Part shown: positions 46,634 to 56,367 of the stretch, in pieces
How positions within the stretch are numbered: position 1 is the stretch's first letter
Layout: each line of letters opens with the position of its first letter
Position numbers and translations under genes: made by a program
Notes under the pieces: generated by a model
Seen by the model: the letters and a program-made list of their open reading frames with translations, nothing else
The model's database searches: none
Told to the model about the DNA's origin: nothing
Origin: Bog-473 sp963745175
Lineage (GTDB): Bacteria; Actinomycetota; Acidimicrobiia; Acidimicrobiales; RAAP-2
Direction: 5' to 3'
Assembly: GCA_963745175.1 (NCBI GenBank)
Contig: CAVUWK010000004.1
Location: forward strand, 1-64,000
DNA: 64,000 nucleotides

Positions 46634-47272
46634 ATGCCGGCCCGGGGTCGCCTCATCGCGCTCGAGGGCATCGACGGCTGTGGCAAGTCCACGCAGGCGC
46701 GGGCGCTGGCCGAGGCGCTCGGGGCCACGCTCACCTTCGAGCCCGGAGCGACGCCCGTCGGCGCCCGGTTGCGCCAGCTGCTGCTGGCGCCCGACGCGCC
46801 GCCTCCCTCGCCACGGGCCGAGGCCCTGCTCATGGCGGCCGACCGGGCCGAGCACGTCGCCCTCGTCCTGGAGCCGGCGCTCGCCGCGGGGGCGTGGGTG
46901 GTCAGCGACCGCTACGCCGCCTCGACCATCGCCTACCAGGGCTACGGGCGGGGACTCGACCCCGCGGCGCTGAACGAGCTGGTGCGGTGGGCCACCGGTG
47001 GCCTCGCCGCGGACCTGTCGATCCTGGTCGACGTCAGCATCGAGGTGGCGGCAAGCCGGCTGGCCGCGGGGGGCCGCGGCGGCGCGGACCGGATGGAGCG
47101 CCTGGGGCCGTCGTTCGCCCGGCGGGTGCGCGAAGGGTTCCACGCCCAGGCCGCGGCGGATCCGCAACGCTGGATCGTCGTCGACGGCGAGGCGGAGGTC
47201 GGCGCGCTGACGGCGCATATCGTGGCCTCCGTGCGCGACCGACTGGGTGACGTGCCGGCTCCGGGCCGGTGA
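46634..47272 (+). CDS. tmk: thymidylate kinase
   Basis: This 212-residue enzyme phosphorylates dTMP to dTDP. P-loop 'ALEGIDGCGKSTQA', 'DRYAASTIAYQGYGRGL' (DR[YH] motif) and 'DLSILVDVSIEVAASRL' are present. ATG 46634 lies one base after the topA stop, and the end overlaps the holB start by 4 bp (GTGA). Confidence 0.95.
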   Translation: MPARGRLIALEGIDGCGKSTQARALAEALGATLTFEPGATPVGARLRQLLLAPDAPPPSPRAEALLMAADRAEHVALVLEPALAAGAWVVSDRYAASTIAYQGYGRGLDPAALNELVRWATGGLAADLSILVDVSIEVAASRLAAGGRGGADRMERLGPSFARRVREGFHAQAAADPQRWIVVDGEAEVGALTAHIVASVRDRLGDVPAPGR

Positions 47273-48360
47273 ACGCGGCGCGGCCCGCCCCCGAGCTGTT
47301 CGCCGGCGTGGTGTCGCAGGACGCCGCGGTGGCCGCGCTGCGCGCCGCGGCCGTCAATCCTGTCCACGCCTACCTCTTCCGCGGGCCGCCCGGGAACGGC
47401 GGGCTGGCGGCCGCCCACGGGTTTGCCGCCGCGCTCCTGTGTCCCGAGGGCGGGTGCGGCCAGTGCGCCACCTGCCGGGCCACGCTGGCCGGGACGGACC
47501 CGGATCTGCACATCGTCCGCCGTAGCGGGGCGTCGGTGTCGAAGGACACGCTGCGCCAGATCGTCACGTTGGCCCAACGGCGTCCGCTGCACGCGGCGCG
47601 CCAGGTGATCGTGGTCCTCGATGTGCACCTCGTCCTGGACCGGGCGCCGGTCCTGCTCAAAACGCTCGAGGAGCCTCCGGGGGAGACGGTCTTCGTGCTT
47701 CTGGCCGACGACGTCACCCCCGATCTGGTGACCATCGCGAGCCGGTGCGCCGAGATCGCGTTCCCGCCGGTGGCCCGGGAGGACGTGATGCGCTGGCTGA
47801 CCGCGTCGGGCGTGCCGCCCGAGATGGCGGCGGTGGTGGCGGACAGCAGCGGCGGGAACCCGGAGCGGGCCCGCATCATGGTCGACGACCCTGACGTGGC
47901 GGCCCGCGTCGCGCTCTGGACGTCGGTGCCCGACGAGCTGACGGCGGCGGGGATGACCGCCGCCGGACTGGCCCGGCGCGTCCTGGAGTCCGCCGACCGC
48001 GCGGTGGAGCCGCTGCGGGCGGCCCACGCCCGCGAGCTCGAGTCGCTGACCGCGGCGGCCAAGGAGATGGGCGAACGCGGGCTCCCCGGTCGCAAGGAGA
48101 TCGTGGATCAGCACCAGCGCGAGGAGCGCCGCTTCCGCATCGACGCCCTGCGGGCCGGCCTCGGCGTGCTGGCCCGGGCCTACCGCGGACGGGTGGTCCG
48201 GGCCGCGGGCGGGAGCGTCGCGGCTGGGGACCAGGACGTCCGCAGCGCCACGGAAGCGGTCGGTCTCATCACCGAGACGGCCGCGGCGCTGCCGCGCAAT
48301 CCGAACGAAACGCTCCTGGTGCAGTCGCTCTTCGTACGGCTGGCGGCGCTGGCGGCATAG
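47269..48360 (+). CDS. holB: DNA polymerase III delta' subunit
   Basis: This 363-residue clamp-loader subunit is AAA+-like, but its P-loop is degenerate ('FRGPPGNGGLAAAH', no GKT), as expected for delta'. Zinc-binding Cys lie in 'CPEGGCGQCATCRATL', and 'LLKTLEEPPGETVFVLL' is the conserved sensor region. It loads the sliding clamp with the other subunits. It is coupled to tmk by overlap. Confidence 0.92.
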   Translation: MNAARPAPELFAGVVSQDAAVAALRAAAVNPVHAYLFRGPPGNGGLAAAHGFAAALLCPEGGCGQCATCRATLAGTDPDLHIVRRSGASVSKDTLRQIVTLAQRRPLHAARQVIVVLDVHLVLDRAPVLLKTLEEPPGETVFVLLADDVTPDLVTIASRCAEIAFPPVAREDVMRWLTASGVPPEMAAVVADSSGGNPERARIMVDDPDVAARVALWTSVPDELTAAGMTAAGLARRVLESADRAVEPLRAAHARELESLTAAAKEMGERGLPGRKEIVDQHQREERRFRIDALRAGLGVLARAYRGRVVRAAGGSVAAGDQDVRSATEAVGLITETAAALPRNPNETLLVQSLFVRLAALAA

Positions 48361-48452
48361 CGGCCACCAGCGCCGCAACCAGCGTGGCGGGCCGATCGGC
48401 GTTAGAGTCCTCCCGATTCTCCCGACTTGGCGATACAAGAGGGGGTGGATGA

Positions 48453-49505
48453 GTGCTGGCGGTCACGTTTGCGGACCTGTGGTTCCGGGCCCGGCAGTTC
48501 CTCATTGCCGTGGTCGGTGTCGGGCTCGTCCTCGCGCTCGCGCTCGGCATGAGCGGGCTGGCGGACGGCTTCCACGCCGAAGTGGCCTCGACGGTGGACG
48601 CCGTCGGTGCCACGTCCTGGGTCATGGCGCCTGCCGCCCAGGGACGCCTGACCGCCTTCGCCGCGTTTCCCGAAGCCGACGTGGGCGCTGTGGCGCGTGA
48701 GCCCGGTGTCCACCGCGCCTCCCCGGTGCTCTTCGCTCCCGAACAGGTGGTCCGCGTCGCCGGATCCGCGATGCCCCAGACGGTCAACCTGATGGGGGTC
48801 CAGCCCGGCGGGCTCGGGGCTCCCCAGGTCGTCGCCGGTCACGGGCTTTCCGGCCCCGGTCAGGCGGTGGTCGACTCCAAGCTGCGGGCACCGGTCGGCA
48901 GCGTGCTCATCCAAGGCGGTCACCCCTACGACGTGGTCGGGGTGGTCGACGACCGCACCATGGACGGAGGGATCCCCATCGTCTACATGGGGCTCGCGAC
49001 GGTGCAGCGGGCGGTCACCGGCGGCAGGCCGCTGGTCACCGCGGTGGCCACCACCGGCACGCCGACCGCCGCTCCTGGGGGACTGGTCGCGCTGGCGCCC
49101 TCGGCCGTGATCACCGACACCGTGTCGGCTTTGGGGAGTGCGGTGAGCTCCATCGACAACACGCGCTCGCTCATGTGGCTCATCGCGGCAGCCATCGTCG
49201 CGTCGATGCTCTACGTCGCCGCCCTGGAGCGGAAGCGGGATTTTGCGGTGCTCAAGGCCCTCGGATCCTCGTCGCGGACGCTGTTCCTCAGCCTCGTCGT
49301 CGAGGCCGTCGTGGTCACCCTGTTCGCCGCCATCCTGGCCGAGGTCCTGTCGCTCTTCATGGCGCCGCTCTTCGCCCAGCCCATCGACATCACGGTTGAC
49401 GCCCGCCTCGTGCTGCCGCTCATTGCGGTGACGGTAGGTGTCATCGCCAGCATCTCGGCGTTGCGCCGCGTCACCGGCGCCGACCCTGCGACGGCCTTCG
49501 GATGA
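48453..49505 (+). CDS. FtsX/MacB-type ABC transporter permease
   Basis: This 350-residue protein has one N-terminal helix (FLIAVVGVGLVLALALGMSG), a large extracytoplasmic domain (about 40-235) and three C-terminal helices, with 'LERKRDFAVLKALGSSSRTL', the FtsX/MacB coupling region. It lies directly before the cognate ATPase (GATGAG overlap, 4 bp). Such pairs export lipids, peptides or antibiotics or act mechanically at the envelope. GTG 48453 is used, after a GGGGGTGGATGA leader. Confidence 0.88.
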   Translation: MLAVTFADLWFRARQFLIAVVGVGLVLALALGMSGLADGFHAEVASTVDAVGATSWVMAPAAQGRLTAFAAFPEADVGAVAREPGVHRASPVLFAPEQVVRVAGSAMPQTVNLMGVQPGGLGAPQVVAGHGLSGPGQAVVDSKLRAPVGSVLIQGGHPYDVVGVVDDRTMDGGIPIVYMGLATVQRAVTGGRPLVTAVATTGTPTAAPGGLVALAPSAVITDTVSALGSAVSSIDNTRSLMWLIAAAIVASMLYVAALERKRDFAVLKALGSSSRTLFLSLVVEAVVVTLFAAILAEVLSLFMAPLFAQPIDITVDARLVLPLIAVTVGVIASISALRRVTGADPATAFG

Positions 49506-50480
49506 GCGATCACCTGCAGGTCGAGGATCTGACCGTCGCCTTCGACTCGGGCGGTTACGTGATCAAACCGCTCGACGGGCTGAACTTCAAGGCAATGGAC
49601 GGTGAGCTGGTCGTGCTGCTCGGGCCGTCGGGCTGCGGCAAGACGACGCTGCTCTCGTGCCTCGCCGGGCTCCTCACCCCGACCGGCGGGAGGGTCGAGT
49701 TCGGACCGATCGTGGTCAACGAGCTGCGGGGCCCAGCGCTCTCCGAGTACCGCCGCCACACGGTGGGCGTGGTCTTCCAGGCCTTCAACCTGATCGCCAG
49801 CCTGACGGCGCGCGGCAACGTCGTCGTGCCGTTGCGCCTGGCGGGCGTGTCCCGTCGGGCAGCCAAGGCGCGGGCCGACGAGCTGCTGGGCCGCGTCGGG
49901 CTGGAAGAGCGCGCGCGACCACCGGCCCGCGCAGCTGTCCGGCGGGCAGCAGCAGAGAGTGGCGATCGCCCGCGCACTGGTGCACGATCCGCCCCTGCTC
50001 CTGGCCGACGAGCCCACCGCCCACCTCGACCACATCCAGGTCGAGGGTATCCTGCGGCTGATGCGGGACCTGGCCGCGCCCGGACGCATCGTCGTGGTCT
50101 CGACGCACGACGACCGGGTCAGCCAGCTGGCGGACCGGGTCATCGAGCTGGCTCCGCACTTCTCCGACGCCGACCGGCTGCCCGAAGAGGTTCGCCTCGC
50201 CGCGGGGGAGATCCTGTTCCGGCAGAGCGAGCGGGGCGAACTGATCTACCACGTCGAATCCGGACTGCTCGAGGTGTACCGCGAGCTGGCCGATGGTGGC
50301 ACCGAGGTGCTGGCCCACACGGAGCCGGGTAATTACGTCGGCGAGTTGGGGCCGATCCTGAACCTGCCCCGCAGCGCCTCGGTCCGGGCGGTCGAGGATT
50401 CGGTGGTAACGGGTTACACGGTGCGTGCCTTCCGCCAGAATCATCCCCACCACCTGGTCGAGCAACCCGCTCGTACGTGA
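49502..50480 (+). CDS. ABC ATPase fused to a cyclic-nucleotide-binding domain, frameshifted
   Basis: The first frame (from ATG 49502) has Walker A 'LLGPSGCGKTTLLSCLAGLL' and 'YRRHTVGVVFQAFNLI' (Q-loop). Near 49912, in a GC-repeat run, the frame changes; the second frame gives the signature 'LSGGQQQRVAIARAL', Walker B 'PLLLADEPTAHLD' and the H-loop 'VVVSTHDDRVSQLADR'. Residues after about 215 form a cNMP/CRP-like domain ('EILFRQSERGELIYHVESG', 'PGNYVGELGPILNLPRSASV'). MacB-type ATPases do not normally carry this domain, so transport may be gated by a cyclic nucleotide. One deleted base joins the frames. Confidence 0.85.
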
Positions 50481-50511
50481 GCGGCGCCACCGGCTAACCG
50501 CAAGGGAGAGC

Positions 50512-53500
50512 GTGGGCGTGGCGGGGATTCAGTCGCCGGAAGAGGAGGTCGGCCGGCCCAAGGTGGACGTCTCGCGGCTCGAGATCCGGGTACTCGGCCC
50601 CGTGGAGGTCGCCTGGGACGGGCACCTCGTCGAGATCGGGGGAGTCAAGGCGCGGGCGCTCATGGCCCGGCTCCTCATCGACCGCCACATCATCGTCTCG
50701 GTCGATCGGATCGTGGACTCCCTATGGAGAGACCACGACGGGCCGGGAGTGGAGATCGCGCTGCGCTCGACCATCTCGCGCCTGCGCAAGCGACTGCGGC
50801 TGGCGGGCGCGCCGGAGGACGTGATCGTGACCCGGGCCCCGGGCTATGTCCTCGAGGTGCCGCCCGAGGTGACCGACGTCTTCCGGCTCGAACGCCTCAT
50901 GGCGGAAGGCCGCCGGCAGCTCGCGCGCCGACGCCCCAGCGAGTGTGTCCGCCTGCTCAGCGAAGCCGAGGACCTCTGGCGCGGGGCGGCCTACAGCGAG
51001 GTTCGCGACGAGCCGTTCGCCCGGGCCGAGGCCCGCCGCCTGGAGGAGCTCCTGCTGTCGGCCACCGAAACGAGGATCGACGCCGAGCTGACCTTGGGCC
51101 GGCACGAGGCCGTCACCGGCGAGCTGGAGGCGCTGACCAGCGCCAACCCCATGCGGGAACGGCTGTGGTCGCAGCGCATGCTCGCGCTCTACCGCTCGGG
51201 CCGCCAGGCCGAAGCGCTGCGCGTTTTCCAGGACCTGCGGTCCATCCTGGTGGCCGAATTGGGAATCGAGCCGGGGCACGACGTGGCCTGGATGGAGCAC
51301 GCCATCCTCGCCCAGGAGCCCGCGCTGGACTTTCCGGTTCCGCCCGAAGCCGGAGCGGGATCCTCGGCGGAACCGTCCGGGGCCGCGTCACCCCACGGCT
51401 ACCAGGTCCACGTGCCGGCGTCACAGCTCGACGGGCCGCTTGTCGGCCGTTCCGACGAGTCGGCGCGGCTGCGCCGCTGGTGGACGTCGGTGCAGCAGGG
51501 CGGCGGCCGGCTGCTCGTGGTGGACGGCGATCCCGGCATCGGGAAGACCCACCTCGTCGCCGATCTCGCGCGTGCGGTGGAGGCCGAGGGTTCATTGGTG
51601 CTGTGGGGCCGCTGCGACGAGGACCCGGTGGCGCCGTTCCAGCCCTTTGCGGAGGCGCTCGGGCGGTATTTCCAATCCGCCTCGGCGGATCAGATCTCGC
51701 GGATGCCCGACTGGCAGTTGACCGAGCTGTCACGGCTCGTGCCGCGCCTGCGCGAGTACGCCGGGACCCTGGAGGAGGAGGGTGGCGATCCCGAGAGCGA
51801 GCGTTTCCGCTTCTTCGAGGCGGTGACGGCGACGCTGAACGAGCTGTCTTCCGGCGGTCCGGTCCTCCTGGTGATCGACGATCTCCACGCGGCGGATCGG
51901 CCAACGCTGCTGTTGTTGCGCCACGTCTTGCGGGGAACCGACGAGGCCAAGCTCGGCATCGTCGGGATGTTCATCGACACAGAGGTGCCGCCCGCCCACC
52001 GGCTGCGCGCCATGCTGGCCGACTTCCGGGCGGTGCACCCGGTCGTGACGGTGCACCTGCAGGGATTGCGCAGCGCCGCAGTGGAAGAACTGGTGCAGGG
52101 CTGGCCCAACGCCCCGGCGGACCTCGTGCCCCAGCTCTGCCGGCTGACCGACGGCAACCCGCTCTTTCTCGACGAGCTGCTCCGGCAGCTCGGCTACTGG
52201 GAGGCCGAGCGGACAGAGGAGGGCGATGCGCCCGTTCCGCCGAACCTGAGCCCGACCGAAGCCATACGGGAACTGGTGGCCCGGCGTGTCTCTCGGCTGC
52301 CCGAAGACGTGATCTACCTGTTGCAGGCGGCCGCCGTGGCGGGCCCCGAATGCGAGGCGGGCATCGTGGCCGAGGCCGCCGAGCTCTCGCCCGAGCAGCG
52401 GCTCGACGCGTTCGACCGGGCCGAGGAGTCCCGCCTGCTCCGCCGCGTCGGAGACGAGATCGGGGACCGCTACGCGTTCACCCACACACTCGTGCGCGAT
52501 GCGATTTACGGCGAGCTGTTGCGCGGACGCAGAGTGCGCTACCACCACAAGATCGCGCTGGCCACCGAGCGGGCGCACGCCGACGCGCCGGACACGTATG
52601 TCAACGAGCTGGCGCACCACTTCTACATGGGTGCGGCGCTGGCCGATGCCGACAAGGCCAGCCGGTACTGCCGCGCCGCGGGGAGCGCGCCCTCCGGCTG
52701 CTGGCCTTCGAGGAGGCGGCCGTCCACTTTGCCCGCAGCCTGGAGGTGGCCGAGCAGTTCGGGGCACACGACCAGGGGGAGCGCTGCGACGTGCTGATCG
52801 CGTTGGCGGAAGCGCAGAACCGGGCCGGGGAGACCGAGCAGGCCAACGCCAACTTCGCACGCGCCGCCGCCCTGGCGCGGTCCATGGGCGACGCCGAGCG
52901 CCTCGCCGCGGCCGCACTCCGCGCCGGGCCACTCAGCTACCTCGGGATCGTACGAGCGAACGAGGAGCAGGTGCAGCTCCTGGAGGAGGCACGGGCGGCC
53001 CTGCCCGGAAGCGGGGACTCGCACCTGCGGACCATGGTCACGGCCCGTCTCGGGCTCGTGATCGTCTATACGGCCGACGTCCCTGCGCCAGGCGTCCTGG
53101 CGCGGTCCCTCGCCCTCAGCAACGACGCGGTCGGCATGGCCCGGCGCCTCGCGGACCGCGCAGCGCTCGGGTACGCGCTCAACGCGCGCATGCATGCGCT
53201 GTGGGGCATCGGGCTGGCTCGTGAGCGGCTGGCGACGGGCACCGAGCTCGGGGAGATCGCGGACGACATCGGCGACGAACTCCTCGCCCTGCACGGGCAC
53301 ATGTGGCGCATCCGTGAGCTCCTGGCCCAGGGCGACGTGGATGCCGTCAACGAGGAGATAGCCCGGTTCCGCGCCAGGCAGACAGGGCCGGTCCATCCCC
53401 TCGAGGCGTCGTTCGCCTTCAACGTCACCGCGATGATGGCGCTGCTGGCGGGAGACTTCGAGACGGCGGAGCAGCTGGGCCAGCGGGCGCTGGAGGTGGC

Positions 53501-54167
53501 AGAGGGCCACAACGAACTGGCGCTCAGCTTCTACGGGGCCCTCATGATGTGGACCTGGTGGCAGCGCGGCGAGTTGGCGTCACCCGACTCCGCGTTCCGG
53601 AAGGTCCTTGCGCAGGTCCCGACCGAGTACCCCTCGGTGCCCGCCTCACTGGCCCTCATCCACGCCGAGGCGGGGGACACGGCGGCGGGGCTGGCCCAGC
53701 TGCGCTCGCTGGCGGCCATCGGGTGGGAGAACGTGGCGGACGACCAGACCGAGGGCGTGTCACTCTGTCTGGCCGCCGCCGCCTGCAGCGCAATCGGCGA
53801 GCCGGCCCGTGAATTCGCGGTTCCTCTGTACGAGCAGATGCGACCCTACGCCGGCATAGCCGTCGTCGTGCGCGCGGCGGCTGCGGCTTGCATGGGGCCG
53901 GCCGATCACTATCTGGGTCTCCTGGCGGGCACCATGGGCGATCTCTCCCTGGCGGAGGTGCACCACGAAGCGGCGCTGCGCCTGGCCCGCCGTATGGGGT
54001 CCCCACCGTTTGTCGCCGCGGCCGAAGTCGAGCTGGCCCGCACGTTGCGCCAGCGGCGGCGAGACGGTGACGAGGAGCGGGTGGCCATGCTCCTGCGCAG
54101 TGCCGAGGAAGCAGCGCTCGACATGGGGTTGCACCGACTGGCGCGGATGGCCGCCCGGCCCGGCTGA
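50512..54167 (+). CDS. large BTAD/SARP-type regulator with AAA ATPase and helical-repeat tail, frameshifted
   Basis: From GTG 50512 (after AAGGGAGAG): a winged helix ('RIVDSLWRDHDGPGVEIAL', 'RSTISRLRKRLRLAG'), a BTAD domain (about 110-270, 'QRMLALYRSGRQAEALRVFQ'), then an AAA_16-type ATPase with Walker A 'GDPGIGKTHL' and Walker B 'VLLVIDDLHAADRPT'. Near 52680 the frame changes; the second frame continues 'GERALRLLAFEEAAVHFARS' as TPR-like repeats to 54167. Joined, it is about 1,215 residues, like AfsR/MalT signal-integrating activators. It follows the ABC genes by 31 bp and may control them. A one-base error is likely. Confidence 0.85.
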
Positions 54168-54174
54168 CGCCGGG

Positions 54175-54669
54175 TCAGCCGGCCGCGGTATCTCCTCCGA
54201 CGGAGTGCGGGAGCGGATCCTCCTGCTCGTCGTAGGCGGCGAGCCGGTCGTCGGCCTCGCGGATGCGGCGGCTCATGCCGCTGAGCAGCGCGTTGCGGAA
54301 GCCCGGGATCTCCATCATCGCTTCGAATTCCCGCGGCCCCACGATGAGAACGTCGAGATCCGTCGTGGCGCTCACGGTGGCACTGCGGGGCACCGCCTCG
54401 ATGGCCGCCAGCTCGCCGAAGTAGTCGCCGGCGTGGAGGACGTTGACCACCCGATCCGAGCGGGTGACCGTCGCGGTGCCCTCGAGGATGACGAAGAGCT
54501 CTCGCCCGAGGCGGCCTTCCCGCAGGATCACCTCGCCCGCCTGGATGTGCAGGCGCTCGGCGATGCGGGCCATCGCGAAGAGCTGCTCCTCCGTGCAGGC
54601 GGCAAACCAGGGCACGCCCTGCAGGCGCCCGGGAGCCACCCGTCCCTCGACCCCGCTGTCTGGATCCAT
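54175..54669 (-). CDS. cyclic-nucleotide-binding domain protein, copy 1
   Basis: This 164-residue protein is almost entirely one cNMP-binding domain: 'GEVILREGRLGRELFVILEG', then the phosphate-binding cassette 'GDYFGELAAIEAVPRSATV' with the Arg that contacts the cyclic phosphate. There is no DNA-binding domain, unlike CRP. It ends with a helix 'SRRIREADDRLAA'. It is a paralogue of the next gene, in tandem, and converges with the BTAD regulator (7 bp apart). ATG 54669 is chosen; the frame is open to 54795. Confidence 0.82.
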   Translation of the reverse strand: MDPDSGVEGRVAPGRLQGVPWFAACTEEQLFAMARIAERLHIQAGEVILREGRLGRELFVILEGTATVTRSDRVVNVLHAGDYFGELAAIEAVPRSATVSATTDLDVLIVGPREFEAMMEIPGFRNALLSGMSRRIREADDRLAAYDEQEDPLPHSVGGDTAAG

Positions 54670-54776
54670 CTGCGCTCCCCACGGCAGGCGGAGTCCTGTC
54701 CCCGCGTCGTCAGGGTACGCGCTGGGAAGCCCGGTCGGGGGTCTACGGGACTCCGGCCGCAGTGAAGGGCCGAAGG

Positions 54777-55262
54777 TCACTCGGCCGGGGACCACTCCGC
54801 CTGGTGGCGCCCGGGGTCGGGAGACGTGAGCGTGGCCGCCAAGCGGGCGTCCGCGGCCCGCAGCCGGCTCGCCATGCTGCGGAACAGCGCGTCGCGGAAG
54901 CCCGGTATGGCGGCCATGGCGGAGAACTCGCGCGGCCCGATGATGAGCACGTCGAGGTCGGTCAGCGCTGTCACGGTGGCGTTGCGCGGTGCGGGGTCCA
55001 TGGCGGCCAGCTCGCCGAAGAAGTCACCCGGACCCAGGGTGTTGACCCGCCGGCCCCTCTGGGTCACCGCCACCGAGCCAGAGAGGATGAGGAAGAACTC
55101 CCGGCCGATCCGCCCCTCGCGGGCCAGGATCTCGCCGTCGCCGACCTGGACCCGCTCGGCCAGACGGGCTACCTCCTCGAGCTGGGGGTGCGTGCAACCT
55201 TGCAGCAGGTCGACCGCCTGCAGCCGGTCGACGGTCGCCTGTGTCCCCACGGTGGATGCCAC
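54777..55262 (-). CDS. cyclic-nucleotide-binding domain protein, copy 2
   Basis: This protein of about 161 residues has the same layout as copy 1: 'GEILAREGRIGREFFLILSG', 'GDFFGELAAMDPAPRNATV', 'DLDVLIIGPREFSAMAAIPG' and a terminal 'SRLRAADARLAA'. It is clearly a tandem duplicate. GTG 55262 follows GGAAGGGAG at a good distance. It lacks any output domain, so it probably signals by protein contact or buffers the nucleotide. Confidence 0.82.
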   Translation of the reverse strand: MASTVGTQATVDRLQAVDLLQGCTHPQLEEVARLAERVQVGDGEILAREGRIGREFFLILSGSVAVTQRGRRVNTLGPGDFFGELAAMDPAPRNATVTALTDLDVLIIGPREFSAMAAIPGFRDALFRSMASRLRAADARLAATLTSPDPGRHQAEWSPAE

Positions 55263-55521
55263 GTCGCGTCTCCCTTCCCGATGCGATCCAGAGGCCCGGC
55301 GGCTGCATCGGCCAAGGCGCTGCCCAGTGTGCGCCCAGCCGCTTGCACCGTGGTTGCACGGTTGTTGCAAAGCGGGCAGGGCAAGCCTGAACCGGCCCCG
55401 GGGGCAGGTCAGGAGCTCGGTCAGCCCTTCGTTGGGCGCTCGACCAAGACGTCTACCATGTTGGGCTGGTTCCGGGTCCGGGGTCTGCCAGGGCTCCCGG
55501 GAAAGTCACGGAACGGCAATT

Positions 55522-55597
55522 GCCTGGGTAGCTCAGTCGGTAGAGCAGCGCACTCGTAATGCGCAGGTCAGGAGTTCGAATCTCCTCTCAGGCTCCA
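55522..55597 (+). tRNA. tRNA-Thr(CGU)
   Basis: Acceptor GCCTGGG/CTCAGGC, D-arm, anticodon stem GCGCA/TGCGC around loop CTCGTAA (anticodon CGT), T-arm AGGAG TTCGAAT CTCCT and encoded CCA at 55595-55597. Its 3' half (55559-55595) recurs at 57359-57395. Confidence 0.97.
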
Positions 55598-55623
55598 GTT
55601 CAGAGGTCCAAAACGGTCGCGGC

Positions 55624-56289
55624 TCAACGAGAACCGCGACCGCGGCTTCGGCGGTCATGGCGCTGGTTGACCAAGAGCAGCTTGACCACGGAGTCGGTGA
55701 GCCAGACCTCGCTGTCGTCGAAGCTCCAACCGGCACCCTGCGTCAGTTGTCGCCAACTCGCCGGTGACGTCATCATCCCGAAGGCCGCCGCCGCGTGTTC
55801 CGCCGTCACCTCGGCCGGCAGGGCACCCATCGATGCGAGCTGACGGCCGAGTGAGCTCGCGCCCTCATCGTGTCGTCGCATGCCGTCCGCGACGGCGGCG
55901 GCCACGTCTGGTTCGGCAGGTTCGGCCGAGAGCAACACCCGGATGAGGTCCCCGCATCGTTCGTTGAGCTGCCGAGTGATGTGGACCGCCTTGGCGACGA
56001 GTTGGGCCGGATCCTCCTCGCTGCGAAGCTCGGCGGCGAGTGGGCCGATGCTGGCCTCCTCGTCGATCAGATCGTTGAGAGCAAGCAACAGAGCGGCTTT
56101 GGAGCCGACACTTGAGTAGATGGTCTGCACGGCCACTCCGGACTCCGCAGCGATCTGCTGCACCGACGTGTTGGCGTAGCCGTGCTCGGCAAAGAGCTGA
56201 CGCGCCACGCGCAGGATCTCGCGGCGCGTGTCGGCGGCTGCGATCTCCCGCCGGTTTGGCCGTTTCGTCCCCTGCCCTCTTGACACCAT
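55624..56289 (-). CDS. TetR-family regulator
   Basis: This 221-residue protein has an N-terminal helix-turn-helix ('ILRVARQLFAEHGYANTSVQQIAAESGVAVQTIYSSVGSKAALL' region, residues about 24-70) and a ligand-binding helical C-terminus. It diverges from a membrane-protein gene with two palindromes between, so it probably represses both. The pair lies between tRNA-Thr and a copy of its 3' half and may be cargo of an integrated element. Confidence 0.9.
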   Translation of the reverse strand: MVSRGQGTKRPNRREIAAADTRREILRVARQLFAEHGYANTSVQQIAAESGVAVQTIYSSVGSKAALLLALNDLIDEEASIGPLAAELRSEEDPAQLVAKAVHITRQLNERCGDLIRVLLSAEPAEPDVAAAVADGMRRHDEGASSLGRQLASMGALPAEVTAEHAAAAFGMMTSPASWRQLTQGAGWSFDDSEVWLTDSVVKLLLVNQRHDRRSRGRGSR

Positions 56290-56298
56290 GGGTCGAGT

Positions 56299-56334
56299 GT
56301 ATCAATACTACTCTCACTAGATGATGATTCTAGT
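56299..56334 (+). promoter_or_regulatory. candidate TetR operators
   Basis: Two palindromes lie between the divergent genes: GTAT-CA-ATAC (56299-56308) and ACTAGA-N7-TCTAGT (56316-56334, perfect arms). Their place between the TetR gene and its neighbour is typical of TetR operators. Confidence 0.55.
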
Positions 56335-56367
56335 AATCAGAAGCTTATCCTAAACTAGGAGGAAGCG

